The notes below the pieces were generated by a model. The model saw only the letters and a program-made list of their open reading frames with translations, did no database searches and had not been told where the DNA came from. Shown one piece after another: positions 34,538 through 43,680 of a DNA stretch of 64,000 nucleotides (its first letter is position 1; each line of letters begins with the position of its first letter). A program made the position numbers and the translations under genes. Origin of the DNA: JANQPX01 sp039197065 (lineage in GTDB: Bacteria; Pseudomonadota; Alphaproteobacteria; Geminicoccales; Geminicoccaceae); assembly GCA_039197065.1 (NCBI GenBank), contig JBCCUL010000036.1, positions 1-64,000 on the forward strand. Reading direction: 5' to 3'.

Positions 34538-35779
34538 CTACGATCGAAGGGCGCCGCTGATCCTTCCGCGGCGGCGCCAGACGATCACGAAGGCGGCGGC
34601 GCCGATCATCGACCCGATGGCCAGGGGCCAGCGTAACCCGACCAGCTCGGAGGCCAGCCCCATCAGGAGCGCGCCGATGGCGGGTCCGCTTCTAAAGACC
34701 AGGCCGAACAGGCTGAGCACCCGGCCGCGCACGGCCTCGTCAACCGAAGTTTGCATCAGCGTCTGGGTCCCCACGCCGGCAGTGACCATGCCGAACCCGC
34801 CGGAGGCGACGGCGAGGAGCGCCACCCAGAATGTCGGGCTGAGCGCGAGACCCAGTGCGGAAAGGGCAACCAGCAGGGCCGCGAGCATGGCGGTTTCGGT
34901 GAGACCACTCTTTGGCCCACGCTGTGCCATGAACAGCCCGGCCGCAATCGCGCCCAAGCCGACCGCCGAACTCAGCATCGCAAGGCCGCCTGCCCCCCGA
35001 TCGAATACGGCCCCAGCGAATCCCGGCAGAAGCTCGACATAAGGCCTTGCCGAGACCGCCATGGTCGCGTTCAAGGCGAGGAGCGGGCCGATCCCCGGAT
35101 GCTTCAGAACGTAGCGAAGGCCGTCGGCGATCGCCTGCAGCATGGGGGGCGAACGCTTGCCGGTCGATCGGTGATCGATCTTCGGCAGGTCCAGCCTGCT
35201 GAGCGCGATCAGAAAGCTGGTGAAGCTGAGCGCGTTCAAAAAGAAGACCAGGGCCGTATCGAAGCGGAGGATGACCAGCCCCGCGATCGCGGGACCGATG
35301 AAGCGGGCAAGATTGAAGACCAGGCTGTTGATCGCAACCGCCGTCGGCAGATGTTCTCTCGGCACGAGACCGGCGATCAGCGCAAGTCTTGCCGGCTGAT
35401 TGATGCCGATGACGGCGCCGTTCATGCCGATGATCAAGATCAGGAGCGACACGGTGATGAGGCCGCTGGCGGTAAGACCTGCGAGCACGAGCGACAGCAT
35501 CATGTTGATGCTCTGACCGATCATCAAGAGCCGCCGCCGGTCAAGGCGATCGGCAAGCGCGCCGCCAAAGGGGCCGATCATCAGGGTCGGCGCGAGGTCG
35601 GCGAAGGCGACAAGCCCCAGAACCGCGCCGGAACCGCTGAGCTCCCAGGCAAGCCAGCCGACCGCAACCCGCTGCATCCAGGTTCCGATCAGCGACAGGC
35701 TATTGCCAGCGACATAGACGCCGTAATTGGGCTGCCCAAGCGTCCTTGGGATTTGGCGAAGACCTGCGAGCAAGGGCAT
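34538..35779 (-). CDS. MFS transporter (EntS/TetR-like exporter type)
   Basis: 413 residues with about twelve membrane segments. The start (NYGVYVAGNSLSLIGTWMQRVAVGWLAWEL) and GPFGGALADRLDRRRLLM, the motif A loop, match the MFS_3/EntS branch of efflux carriers. Substrate unknown. It converges with the rhodanese gene, 30 bp away, and lies downstream of the envelope gene group on the same strand. Confidence 0.88.
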   Translation of the reverse strand: MPLLAGLRQIPRTLGQPNYGVYVAGNSLSLIGTWMQRVAVGWLAWELSGSGAVLGLVAFADLAPTLMIGPFGGALADRLDRRRLLMIGQSINMMLSLVLAGLTASGLITVSLLILIIGMNGAVIGINQPARLALIAGLVPREHLPTAVAINSLVFNLARFIGPAIAGLVILRFDTALVFFLNALSFTSFLIALSRLDLPKIDHRSTGKRSPPMLQAIADGLRYVLKHPGIGPLLALNATMAVSARPYVELLPGFAGAVFDRGAGGLAMLSSAVGLGAIAAGLFMAQRGPKSGLTETAMLAALLVALSALGLALSPTFWVALLAVASGGFGMVTAGVGTQTLMQTSVDEAVRGRVLSLFGLVFRSGPAIGALLMGLASELVGLRWPLAIGSMIGAAAFVIVWRRRGRISGALRS

Positions 35780-35949
35780 GGCGGGATATCGCCAGAAGAG
35801 GGCTTAAGGCGCAAGCCCGGATCGTCGCCGATGGCTTAGCGCAAGCGGAGGACGACCTATGAGATCTTGGAGCCAGGCTCAAAACCCGCGGCCTCTCCCG
35901 TTACTGCAGGTCCAAGACGCTATCGATCTTTTCTCCGGCGCCGCAGCTC

Positions 35950-36768
35950 TTATTCGTCGTCGCCGAAGGTTGGTCCGCCGCCGCCTGCGAGCACCACCAT
36001 CTTCTTGTAGGGAAGTCGGAGGCGCGAAAAGACGATGGTCGGCGAATTGGCGTAGATCGTCTCATAGCCCTGCATGAGACTGGCGAAGCGCTCGACTCCG
36101 ACCCTCGAGAAATAATGCATGGGAATGACGATCGAGGGTGAAATCTGCTGGATGACCTGGACCATCAGCTCCTGGGCCATGGTGTAGACGCCGTCGATCG
36201 GCACCAGCAGCACGTCGATCAGACCGAGCTCCTGCAGATGCTGTTCGGTGAGCGTGTGGTGGAGATGGCCGAGATGAGCGATGCAGAGATCGGCGAGCTC
36301 GAACACGAAGATCGAGTTTGAATTGTAGCGCGTGCCGCCATAGTCCCGGATATTGGTGGGGATGTTGCGCACGCGGATGTCTTTGTAGTCGAGCAGATGC
36401 TCGGCAATCGTGCCATCCTCCCCCCAGCCGCGCAGGACATGGGAAACGCCGGGTTCGATCACGTCAGAATAGTGGGTGCTGTGGGCATTGTTCATGGTGA
36501 CGATATCGGGCGCGAAGGGTGCCCGATGCACACCATTATAATCGGTGACCGCTGTGGCGCCGCCTGAGCTTTCGATCAAAAAGCTGGAATGGCCGAGATA
36601 GCTCAGCCTGACATCGCCCGCATCGAGCAAAGCGACGGGAATGACCCAAGGGTCGGCCTGCACCATGGGCAGACACTGAGCGATAGCGCCGCCAGACCCA
36701 ACCGCTATCAGCGGCAAGGCCGCGAGAACCTTAAGGCATCGACCGAAGAAACATCCGAACCAACCCAT
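35950..36768 (-). CDS. Exported MBL-fold hydrolase-like protein
   Basis: 272 residues. The N-terminus (LKVLAALPLIAVGSGGAIA) is a signal peptide. The rest resembles UlaG-like metallo-beta-lactamase fold proteins: LGHSSFLIES, AHLGHLHHTL and IPMHYFS. The classical H-x-H-x-D-H motif is not evident: the NNAHSTHYSD segment is the closest. GAGGGGG precedes the ATG. It comes 70 bp after the sulfatase-like gene in the same direction. Catalytic activity is uncertain. Confidence 0.75.
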   Translation of the reverse strand: MGWFGCFFGRCLKVLAALPLIAVGSGGAIAQCLPMVQADPWVIPVALLDAGDVRLSYLGHSSFLIESSGGATAVTDYNGVHRAPFAPDIVTMNNAHSTHYSDVIEPGVSHVLRGWGEDGTIAEHLLDYKDIRVRNIPTNIRDYGGTRYNSNSIFVFELADLCIAHLGHLHHTLTEQHLQELGLIDVLLVPIDGVYTMAQELMVQVIQQISPSIVIPMHYFSRVGVERFASLMQGYETIYANSPTIVFSRLRLPYKKMVVLAGGGGPTFGDDE

Positions 36769-36838
36769 CCCGTCACCCCCTCAAAACGGTGCGACCAAGT
36801 CTTTGTTCAGCCTCCGACCGACGGCATCAAGCCGTGGA

Positions 36839-38632
36839 TCACTGGCTGAAGGCTTCGAGGAACCAGTCCCTGAATACATCCATCCGCCGGACGTCGGCAG
36901 TTTCGTCGGGATGCATGCCGGGAACCAGCCCCCAATTGAGGAATGGTTGCAAAAGCTCCGGATTTCCAGTCACAACATGAAATGGCACGTCTCGGGTCAC
37001 GCCTTCACCGATGACGAGAGGTGCTGGCTGATGGTCACCGACGATGATCATCAGCGTCTTGTCGTCGACATGTTCGGCTGCATAGGAGGTGAGCATGTCG
37101 AGCACATAGCGTATCGATTTTCCATATTGCTCGCGTACCCGCTCGGGATCAGCCCAGACGACATGGGGTGGATCACCGATTTCCGCCCATGTGGAGAAAA
37201 TCGCGCCATCGTCGATCGACGACCAGTCATCGACCACCGGCGGAATATGGGTCCAGGGCGCATGGCTGCTGATCAGCGAGAACTCGGCGAAGACAGGGCG
37301 TTCGCGGTCCTCCTTCGAGCGCTCGAACTGCTCGAATGCGGACATGGTGTACTGGTCCGGCATGGTCACCCAGTTATAGGGCAAGCCGGCATAATTCATG
37401 TCCTTGGCGGCGTAGATCTGCTCGAAGCCGAACAGCGGGCCTTCCGGCCAGGGCATGATGATGGCCGGCTTCATGGCGACCGTGCGATGACCGCGCTTGG
37501 CGAAGGCTTTGGTCAGCGTCAGGCGTTCGGTTGCCAAGAGCGCGTTGTAATAGCTTTGATGCGGCAGCCAGAGCCCGCTCTCCAGCGTGCCATGTGCGAG
37601 CCAGGACTGCCCGCCTACGATCGGCGACGTCAGAAATGTCGAAGCGCTGTGCAGACCCGCCTGCTCCACTGCGGTCTCGAAGTTATCCAGCGATGGCAGG
37701 CTGAATCGTTGGAATCGGTCCTGATCCAGAATGCTGCGCCCGTAGCTTTCGACGAACACCAGGAGCACGTCGACATCGTCGAGCCCGGCCAGAAGCTTTT
37801 CCGGCGCAAGGTCGGGGAATTGATCGACGGCGACGACCTTCTCGAAGTCGCTGAGCGCCGCCAGCATACGCCAGCTTCGATCGGTCTGACGCCAAACGGT
37901 GGTGCTCGCTTTGGCGTGGATTAGCCGATCGAGGCCTGAGGCAACGAACCCGGAAGGCAACCATTGGCCGCCGACATAGCCGAGCGATAGAACCCCGGCC
38001 ACGACCAGTGTCGCCCGCCCCCAGCGTTGTCCCGAGGTCACCCGTTGCACCATACGCAACGCGGCAAGCGAGGACAGGTAGATGAAGAGCGCCAGTACAA
38101 GCTGAGCCAGGGTCAGCAGCCAGCCGGTGATCCCCTTGAACGATCCTTTCTGCAGATCGACGACATTGGCGTAGATGCCGAGATCCAAAAGCGGCGCGAA
38201 AGGGCGCCCAAGCGCCATGCGCACCCCGAGATCGGTCAGGCAAAGCACCACCAGCAAGAGCGTGGCGCCGGCGAAGACATGCCGGAAAATCAGGGCCGTC
38301 CGCCCCTGCTGGAGTGCCGGGATGAGAGCGATCGCGAGTGTGAGGAGAAGGATCTCGAAGGCGATCCCGTCAAGAAAGCTCGCATTGATCACGATGGCGA
38401 CAAGCGCCGGCAGCAGGAGAGCCGGCCAGTTCTCCGATACCGTCTCCGTGCCCAGATCTTTCAAGTCGACCGGCAGATTCCAAAGCATGGACAGCCAGAG
38501 AAAGCCGAAGAGAAGCAAGAGCGGCTTTAGCGTGCGCCTCAATTGAAGCGGCAGACCGCCCTCGCGTCCGCCCAGGCCGAAGGGCTCGGGTGCGGCTTCC
38601 GCCAGCTCAGCTCTGGAGATGCGCGTAGACAT
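36839..38632 (-). CDS. LtaS/OpgB-like membrane sulfatase-fold phosphotransferase
   Basis: 597 residues from ATG 38632, overlapping the methyltransferase gene by 26 bp. Five or so N-terminal membrane segments (50-240) precede an extracytoplasmic alkaline phosphatase-superfamily domain (about 300-590): VDVLLVFVESYGRS with the nucleophile region, SFLTS-type and QSWLAHGT stretches, EFSLISSHAPWTH, and IIVGDHQP for metal binding. Family members transfer glycerol phosphate or phosphoethanolamine to glycans or lipids. In a Gram-negative this suggests decoration of periplasmic glucans or surface polymers. Confidence 0.82.
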   Translation of the reverse strand: MSTRISRAELAEAAPEPFGLGGREGGLPLQLRRTLKPLLLLFGFLWLSMLWNLPVDLKDLGTETVSENWPALLLPALVAIVINASFLDGIAFEILLLTLAIALIPALQQGRTALIFRHVFAGATLLLVVLCLTDLGVRMALGRPFAPLLDLGIYANVVDLQKGSFKGITGWLLTLAQLVLALFIYLSSLAALRMVQRVTSGQRWGRATLVVAGVLSLGYVGGQWLPSGFVASGLDRLIHAKASTTVWRQTDRSWRMLAALSDFEKVVAVDQFPDLAPEKLLAGLDDVDVLLVFVESYGRSILDQDRFQRFSLPSLDNFETAVEQAGLHSASTFLTSPIVGGQSWLAHGTLESGLWLPHQSYYNALLATERLTLTKAFAKRGHRTVAMKPAIIMPWPEGPLFGFEQIYAAKDMNYAGLPYNWVTMPDQYTMSAFEQFERSKEDRERPVFAEFSLISSHAPWTHIPPVVDDWSSIDDGAIFSTWAEIGDPPHVVWADPERVREQYGKSIRYVLDMLTSYAAEHVDDKTLMIIVGDHQPAPLVIGEGVTRDVPFHVVTGNPELLQPFLNWGLVPGMHPDETADVRRMDVFRDWFLEAFSQ

Positions 38633-39389
38633 CGCCGGAACGACGACCTCCCTCTTGTTTCGCCAACCAGTCCCGCATCCGATCGGCAGGACACCAATCG
38701 GCGAGGTCAAACGCCATGCCTTCCCCGAATGACACGTTGTATCGATACCGGCCGAGGGTTTCGAGGCGATCGACGGCTTCTATGGCCACCTCGATCGCAG
38801 CCGGCAGAAACTCAAGGGATAAAGCCTTAATCGGTTGCGACAGGCCTTTCAAGACCTCGGCCTCGAAGCCTTCCACGTCGATTTTGCAGAAATCCGGCAG
38901 GCCATGGGCCGCGATCAGCCGATCGAAGGTGGTCGCCTCGACCTCGACCGGCGGCTTCCAGGCGACGTCTTCGAAGCCCTCCCCCTTGGTGACCTGATCG
39001 ATCCATTCGCGTGACAGCGTGGTGACCGTCGGGTTGGCGGGATCGATATGCATCGAGCCGACGCCGGGCTCGGCGGCGAGCGCCGTTTCGACGACCGTGA
39101 TGTCGTCCCGCCCCTTGAACTTCCAGCGAAGGAAGGTCGCAAGATCCGCCTGCGGCTCGATCGCGACCACCCGGGCGCCGAGGCCCGCCCACACCCGCGT
39201 GCGGTTGCCGACATGGGCGCCGATGTCGAAGGCAAGATCTCCCGGCTCGATGAAGGGCCGATAGAGCCGCTTCAGCTTGGGCAATCGCCAGGGCTGGCCG
39301 TAATAGATCACCAGCGAGCGCAGGAGTCCGTAGGCGCGCGGCCATTTGTCCGGTCCGGAGAAGAGCGGCTGAAGCTCTGCTATGCTCAT
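38607..39389 (-). CDS. FkbM family methyltransferase
   Basis: 260 residues from ATG 39389; upstream in-frame sequence runs antisense to the carbonic anhydrase gene and is not real. LAFDIGAHVGNRTRVWAGLG is the SAM-binding motif I, VVAIEPQADL motif post-I, and CKIDVEGFEAEVLKGL the FkbM signature. Such enzymes O-methylate sugars or lipids. It overlaps the LtaS-like gene, so both probably modify the same envelope glycan. Confidence 0.87.
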   Translation of the reverse strand: MSIAELQPLFSGPDKWPRAYGLLRSLVIYYGQPWRLPKLKRLYRPFIEPGDLAFDIGAHVGNRTRVWAGLGARVVAIEPQADLATFLRWKFKGRDDITVVETALAAEPGVGSMHIDPANPTVTTLSREWIDQVTKGEGFEDVAWKPPVEVEATTFDRLIAAHGLPDFCKIDVEGFEAEVLKGLSQPIKALSLEFLPAAIEVAIEAVDRLETLGRYRYNVSFGEGMAFDLADWCPADRMRDWLAKQEGGRRSGDVYAHLQS

Positions 39390-39488
39390 CGCCGGAGCGT
39401 CCGGTGCGACCCGAACGTCCGTCTCGGCCGGGTCGACCGGTTCGTTGGGGATCGGTTCATAAGAAATCCGAAGCTTTGGAGAATTATC

Positions 39489-40010
39489 ATGCGCTACGCC
39501 CTGGGCGATGACCGTCTCGAAACCGACGGCGATGATTTCTGGATCGCGCCCACGGCGGTGGTCATAGGTAAGGTCAAACTCGCAAAAAAGACCAGTATCT
39601 GGTGGCATGCCGTGCTGCGCGGCGACAATGAGCCGATCAGCATCGGCGAAGGCACCAACATCCAGGACAGCAGCGTAATCCACACCGATCCCGGCTTTCC
39701 GGTCGACATCGGTATGGGGGTCACCGTTGGCCATATGGCCATGATTCACGGCTGCACCATAGGCGATGGGGCACTTATCGGCATCAATGCCGTGGTGCTG
39801 AATGGCGCCAAGGTCGGAAAAAACTGCCTGATCGGCGCCAAAGCGCTGGTCACCGAAGGCATGGAGATCCCGGACAATTCGCTCGCGGTCGGCGCACCGG
39901 CCAAGGTGATCCGCGAGGTGACGCCTGAGAATATCAAGCGCATGCAGCATGGCGCTGACGTCTACGTCAAGCGCGCCCGCTATTACCGGGAAGAGCTGCG
40001 GGAAGAGTGA
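39489..40010 (+). CDS. Gamma carbonic anhydrase family protein (YrdA/PaaY-like)
   Basis: 173 residues from ATG 39489. Left-handed beta-helix hexapeptide repeats run from about residue 18 to 130; metal-ligand histidines appear in QDSSVIHTD, GHMAMIHGC in the order expected for gamma carbonic anhydrases. GAPAKVIREV then a C-terminal helix close the fold. The in-frame extension upstream to 39048 is antisense to the methyltransferase gene and is rejected. PaaY-type thioesterase activity is a possible alternative. Confidence 0.9.
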   Translation: MRYALGDDRLETDGDDFWIAPTAVVIGKVKLAKKTSIWWHAVLRGDNEPISIGEGTNIQDSSVIHTDPGFPVDIGMGVTVGHMAMIHGCTIGDGALIGINAVVLNGAKVGKNCLIGAKALVTEGMEIPDNSLAVGAPAKVIREVTPENIKRMQHGADVYVKRARYYREELREE

Positions 40011-40086
40011 GCGCTCTCCCTGAAGCTGGTCGCGCGGACAGCTCCATCAAACACCAAGACAGCGTAAACCCGGCGCCGGTGGCGCC

Positions 40087-40827
40087 TCAACGCGGCCGGT
40101 ATTCCTCGAGTGCTTGGGGCATGAGCGCCTCGAGCTGCTGGATGCGATTGCAGGGCGAAGGGTGGGTCGACAGCCATTCGGCGGGCCGGTTGCCGCCGAG
40201 CGCCTCCATATTGTTCCAGAACTGGACGGCAGCCCGCGGGTCGTAGTCGGCTTTCGCCATGAGGATCAGACCGATGTGATCGGCCTCGGACTCGGCGCTT
40301 CGGCTGTTGGGCAGAGCGAAACCATAATGAGCCAGAATGGCAAAGCCCTGACCGTAGAGTTCATTGCCGGTCCCCTGAGCGACGGATTGAGCGAGCACCC
40401 CTTTCGAGATCTTCTCAGCGCCATGACGCGCGATCGAATGGGCGACCTCATGGCCGAGGACAGCCGCAAGCTGATCGTCATCCCGAGCGACCGAGAAGAG
40501 GCCGGTGAAGACACTGACCTTGCCATTCGGCAGGGCCGAGGCGTTGGGCGTGTCATTCTCGAAAAGGGTGAACTCCCAATCCCAATTGGGCTGACCACTG
40601 ACCGCCACGATGCGTTCGCCGACGCTCTGCATGCGGCGATTGAGGACAGGGTCGTTCGAAATCGGCTGCGTCGACTTCATCTCCTGATAGGCCTGCAGAC
40701 TAAGTGCGTTAATCTCAGAATCATTGAACAGAACCAGCTGGCTCCGGCCGGTCACCGGCACCGTTTCACAACCTGCGATCATCAATAATGCCGATGCGGC
40801 AAGCGCAATTCTTTTCCAGATATTCAT
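40087..40827 (-). CDS. M48 family metalloprotease, lipoprotein
   Basis: 246 residues from ATG 40827, with GGGGAG 9 nt upstream. The signal ends in a lipobox (MIAGC, Cys20). The zinc motif HEVAH lies in LGHEVAHSIARHGAE and the third ligand in SESEADHIGL. Domain layout matches Oma1/BepA/LoiP-type periplasmic proteases that clear misfolded outer-membrane proteins. It converges with the carbonic anhydrase gene. Confidence 0.93.
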   Translation of the reverse strand: MNIWKRIALAASALLMIAGCETVPVTGRSQLVLFNDSEINALSLQAYQEMKSTQPISNDPVLNRRMQSVGERIVAVSGQPNWDWEFTLFENDTPNASALPNGKVSVFTGLFSVARDDDQLAAVLGHEVAHSIARHGAEKISKGVLAQSVAQGTGNELYGQGFAILAHYGFALPNSRSAESEADHIGLILMAKADYDPRAAVQFWNNMEALGGNRPAEWLSTHPSPCNRIQQLEALMPQALEEYRPR

Positions 40828-41116
40828 GGGCGATAGCTCCCCTGGGGCGAGACTGCCTTCAATCGAATGCAAGGCTTGATCAATGCTGCCGAGACTTAGA
40901 ACGAGCAGCTAAAAGATCAATCGCTGTTTAGGCAGGGATCACGGTCACATTCTCACCTCCGGATGGCGGCTGGCCTAGGAGCGCCGACCGTGCCTTGCCC
41001 GCCACAGAAACGGCAGAGGTGAACCTAAGGATGGGGAAGAGGCCCGCTCAAGCATTGTGAGCGGATCGGCTCTTTTCTAGGTTGGCTGACCAGGAAACCA
41101 ACGAGGGCCCCCAAAA

Positions 41117-43063
41117 TTGCTCGGCGTCTGCTACTACCCCGAACATTGGCCGGAAGAGCGCTGGTCCGAAGACGCAGCGAGAATGGCGGATCTCGGCATC
41201 CGCTTCGTGCGCATCGGCGAGTTCGCCTGGAGTCGGATCGAACCTTCCCGCGATCGCTTCGACTGGAGCTGGCTGGACCGGGCGCTCGACGTGCTGAGCA
41301 TGGCGGGATTGCAGGTGGTGCTCGGCACGCCGACCGCGACGCCGCCGAAGTGGCTGATCGACCGGCGCCCGGACATCCTCGCCTGGGATGAGACCGGCCA
41401 GCCACGGCGCTTCGGTTCGCGGCGCCACTACTGTTTCACCAGCCCGTCCTGGCGCGAGGAAACCGCGCGCATCTGCCTGATGATGTCCAAGCGTTATGGC
41501 GATCATCCAGCCGTCGTCGGCTGGCAGCTCGATAATGAATATGGCTGCCACGATACGGTGCTGTCCTTCGCCCCACACTGCCGCGCGGCGTTTCAGCGCT
41601 GGCTGGAACGACGTCATGGCACCATAGACAGGCTGAACGAAGCCTGGGGCAACGCATTCTGGAGCCAGGACTATAATGACTTCGCCCAGATAGGCCTCCC
41701 CTTCCAGACCGTGACCGAAGCCCATCCCGCCCACCGGCTGGACTTTCAGCGTTTTTCGTCGGATCAGGTGATCGACTACAACCGCATGCAGGCTGAGATC
41801 GTTCGTCAGCATTCGCCGGAGCGTTTCGTCAGCCACAACGCCATGGGCCTGTTCCACGACTTCGATCATAGAGCCCTTGCTGGCGATCTTGATGTGATCA
41901 CCTGGGACAGCTATCCGCTCGGCTTTACGGATCAGCGCATGGGCCTGGATGATGCCACCAGGGCCGCCCTTGCCAGATCCGGTCATCCGGACATCGCCGC
42001 CTGGCATCACGACCTCTATCGCGGCACGATCGAAAACAACCGCTTTTGGGTCATGGAGCAGCAGCCCGGACCTGTGAACTGGGCCGACCACAATCCGATT
42101 CCAGCGCCCGGCATGGTGCGTCTGTGGACCCTGGAGGCCCTTGCGCATGGCGCCGAGGTGGTGAGCTACTTTCGTTGGCGCCAAGCGCCGTTTGGCCAGG
42201 AACAGATGCATGCGGGTCTGATGCGATCCGATGGCGAGCCGGCACCGGTGGTCGCCGAGATCGAGCAGGTGCGGCAGGACATGAAGAAGCTGGAGCTGGA
42301 TTCGAAAACGCCGGGCCAGGCGAAGATCGCCCTGATCACCGATGATCCCTCACACTGGATCTACGGGATCCAGCCGCAGGGACAGACCTTCGATCTGAAA
42401 AAGCTCAACCTCGCCTTCTATACCGCCTGCCGCCGCCTCGGCATGGATGTGGACGTCCTTAGGCCAGGGGCGGACCTGACAGGCTATGCGCTTGTCCTGA
42501 TCCCAAGCCTGCCCCTGCTGCCACGCGTGCTCATCGAAGCCCTGAACAGCTATGAAGGCATCGTGATCGCCGGACCGCGAACCGGGAGCAAGACGCGGAC
42601 CATGCAGACGCCGAAGGATCTGGCACCCGGCGATCTTCAAGCCTGGCTGCCGCTCAAGGTGATCCAGGTCGGCAGCCTGCCGCCCGGCGTGGATGGCGGC
42701 ATCACCTGGCGGAACAAGACCTATCCCCTGCAGATCTGGCAGGAGGAGATCCTGTCGGAATGCGAGCCCAGCGCCCATTTCGTGGAGGGCGGCGGCGCCG
42801 TCTACGAGGTCGAAAACTGGCATTATCTCGCCTTCTGGCCAGATGAAACCTTCCTGATCGACTATATTGAAGCCCGGCTGGAAGCGCTCGAGATCGAAAC
42901 GCTTCGCCTGCCTGAGCCTCTCCGTCTTCGAAGGCTCGGCGATCTCACCTTCGCTTTCAACAGCGGATCGGCGCCCGTCAAATCGCCGGCGCCAAGCGCG
43001 GCAAGCTATCTCATCGGCGGTGACGAGATCCCGCCTCGGGACGTCGCCGTCTGGAAAAGCTAG
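41117..43063 (+). CDS. GH42 beta-galactosidase
   Basis: 648 residues; TTG 41117 with GAGGG about 9-10 nt upstream. The start LGVCYYPEHWPEERW is typical of GH42. Acid/base E141 is in WQLDNEYG and the nucleophile E314 in WVMEQQPGPVNW. The A domain TIM barrel, a trimerisation domain (about 385-590) and a small C-terminal domain are all present. No signal peptide, so it hydrolyses imported galactosides in the cytoplasm. It has no sugar transporter beside it. Confidence 0.93.
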   Translation: MLGVCYYPEHWPEERWSEDAARMADLGIRFVRIGEFAWSRIEPSRDRFDWSWLDRALDVLSMAGLQVVLGTPTATPPKWLIDRRPDILAWDETGQPRRFGSRRHYCFTSPSWREETARICLMMSKRYGDHPAVVGWQLDNEYGCHDTVLSFAPHCRAAFQRWLERRHGTIDRLNEAWGNAFWSQDYNDFAQIGLPFQTVTEAHPAHRLDFQRFSSDQVIDYNRMQAEIVRQHSPERFVSHNAMGLFHDFDHRALAGDLDVITWDSYPLGFTDQRMGLDDATRAALARSGHPDIAAWHHDLYRGTIENNRFWVMEQQPGPVNWADHNPIPAPGMVRLWTLEALAHGAEVVSYFRWRQAPFGQEQMHAGLMRSDGEPAPVVAEIEQVRQDMKKLELDSKTPGQAKIALITDDPSHWIYGIQPQGQTFDLKKLNLAFYTACRRLGMDVDVLRPGADLTGYALVLIPSLPLLPRVLIEALNSYEGIVIAGPRTGSKTRTMQTPKDLAPGDLQAWLPLKVIQVGSLPPGVDGGITWRNKTYPLQIWQEEILSECEPSAHFVEGGGAVYEVENWHYLAFWPDETFLIDYIEARLEALEIETLRLPEPLRLRRLGDLTFAFNSGSAPVKSPAPSAASYLIGGDEIPPRDVAVWKS

Positions 43064-43067
43064 AGCG

Positions 43068-43083
43068 TCTCCCGATCGGGAGA
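43068..43083. repeat. Palindrome downstream of the GH42 gene, possible terminator
   Basis: TCTCCCGATCGGGAGA is a perfect 16-bp palindrome 4 bp after the GH42 stop. It sits between TAGAGCG (43061) and AGAGCGCCCTAG (about 43125), a pattern I associate with short intergenic palindromes in Hyphomicrobiales. No T-run follows. Confidence 0.55.
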
Positions 43084-43132
43084 AAGCATCTGATGAATAA
43101 GAAAACCCTGGGAAACGATGGGATAGAGCGCC

Positions 43133-43492
43133 CTAGCTGCCGACGATCAGTCCGAGCAGATGCCGAAGGCGCTGACGATCGCCATCTTCCAGGCGGCCCA
43201 GAATGAGCCGCACGAGGCGCTGCTCGATGGTCTGCAGGACGGGTTTGAAGGCTGCTCCCTTGTCGAGTCCGGCTGCTTCGGCATGCATCACCGCCATCTC
43301 GCCAGAGCTGGCATTCGGGCGCTTTTGCACGGCAAGCGCCATGATCAGCACCTCGCTACGCTGCTGATTGTACGTGCTGGAACTCACGATCACGCAGGGC
43401 TGATGCAGGTCCTCGTCCTGGCCGGGCATTCTGTAGGGCGCCATGACGATATCACCGAAGGTGAAACCCGACCTGTTATCAAATCCGGCCAT
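43133..43492 (-). CDS. MazF/PemK-like toxin-type protein, no antitoxin seen
   Basis: 119 residues. FTFGDIVMAPYRMPGQDEDLHQPCVIVSS and EVLIMALAVQK follow the PemK/MazF fold: an initial F-G-D-I-V strand, an R/H-P-C-V-V-V-type strand and a V-L-I-M strand. MazF toxins cut mRNA. No small antitoxin gene is adjacent upstream (43493-43680) or downstream, so it may be a solitary relic or regulated otherwise. Confidence 0.7.
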   Translation of the reverse strand: MAGFDNRSGFTFGDIVMAPYRMPGQDEDLHQPCVIVSSSTYNQQRSEVLIMALAVQKRPNASSGEMAVMHAEAAGLDKGAAFKPVLQTIEQRLVRLILGRLEDGDRQRLRHLLGLIVGS

Positions 43493-43680
43493 GCCTGTTC
43501 TTCGTCGTTCCCATAGATGATCAATGCGGCGACAGCGCCTTATCGCCCAGGCGAGCGCGGCACCATATCAGGTCGCCTGCGCCCTGCAATCAGTCATGAA
43601 GGCCAATCACAAAAAACTGATCATCCGACGGAAAGACGCTTTCGTTCAGGCTTATGGTATGCGCGTTTTCCTGTCCATTC

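Noticed and set aside
35859..36077. 72-codon plus-strand frame between the MFS and MBL genes
   Set aside because: Arg/Pro-rich, overlaps the end of the MBL gene in antisense, no ribosome binding site or motif.
39048..39488. Upstream in-frame extension of the gamma carbonic anhydrase
   Set aside because: It is antisense to the FkbM methyltransferase and shows no homology-like sequence; ATG 39489 starts the conserved fold.
40828..41116. 289-bp gap before the GH42 gene checked for a riboswitch or small RNA
   Set aside because: No box of a known riboswitch, no SRP-like loop and no strong terminator hairpin could be recognised.
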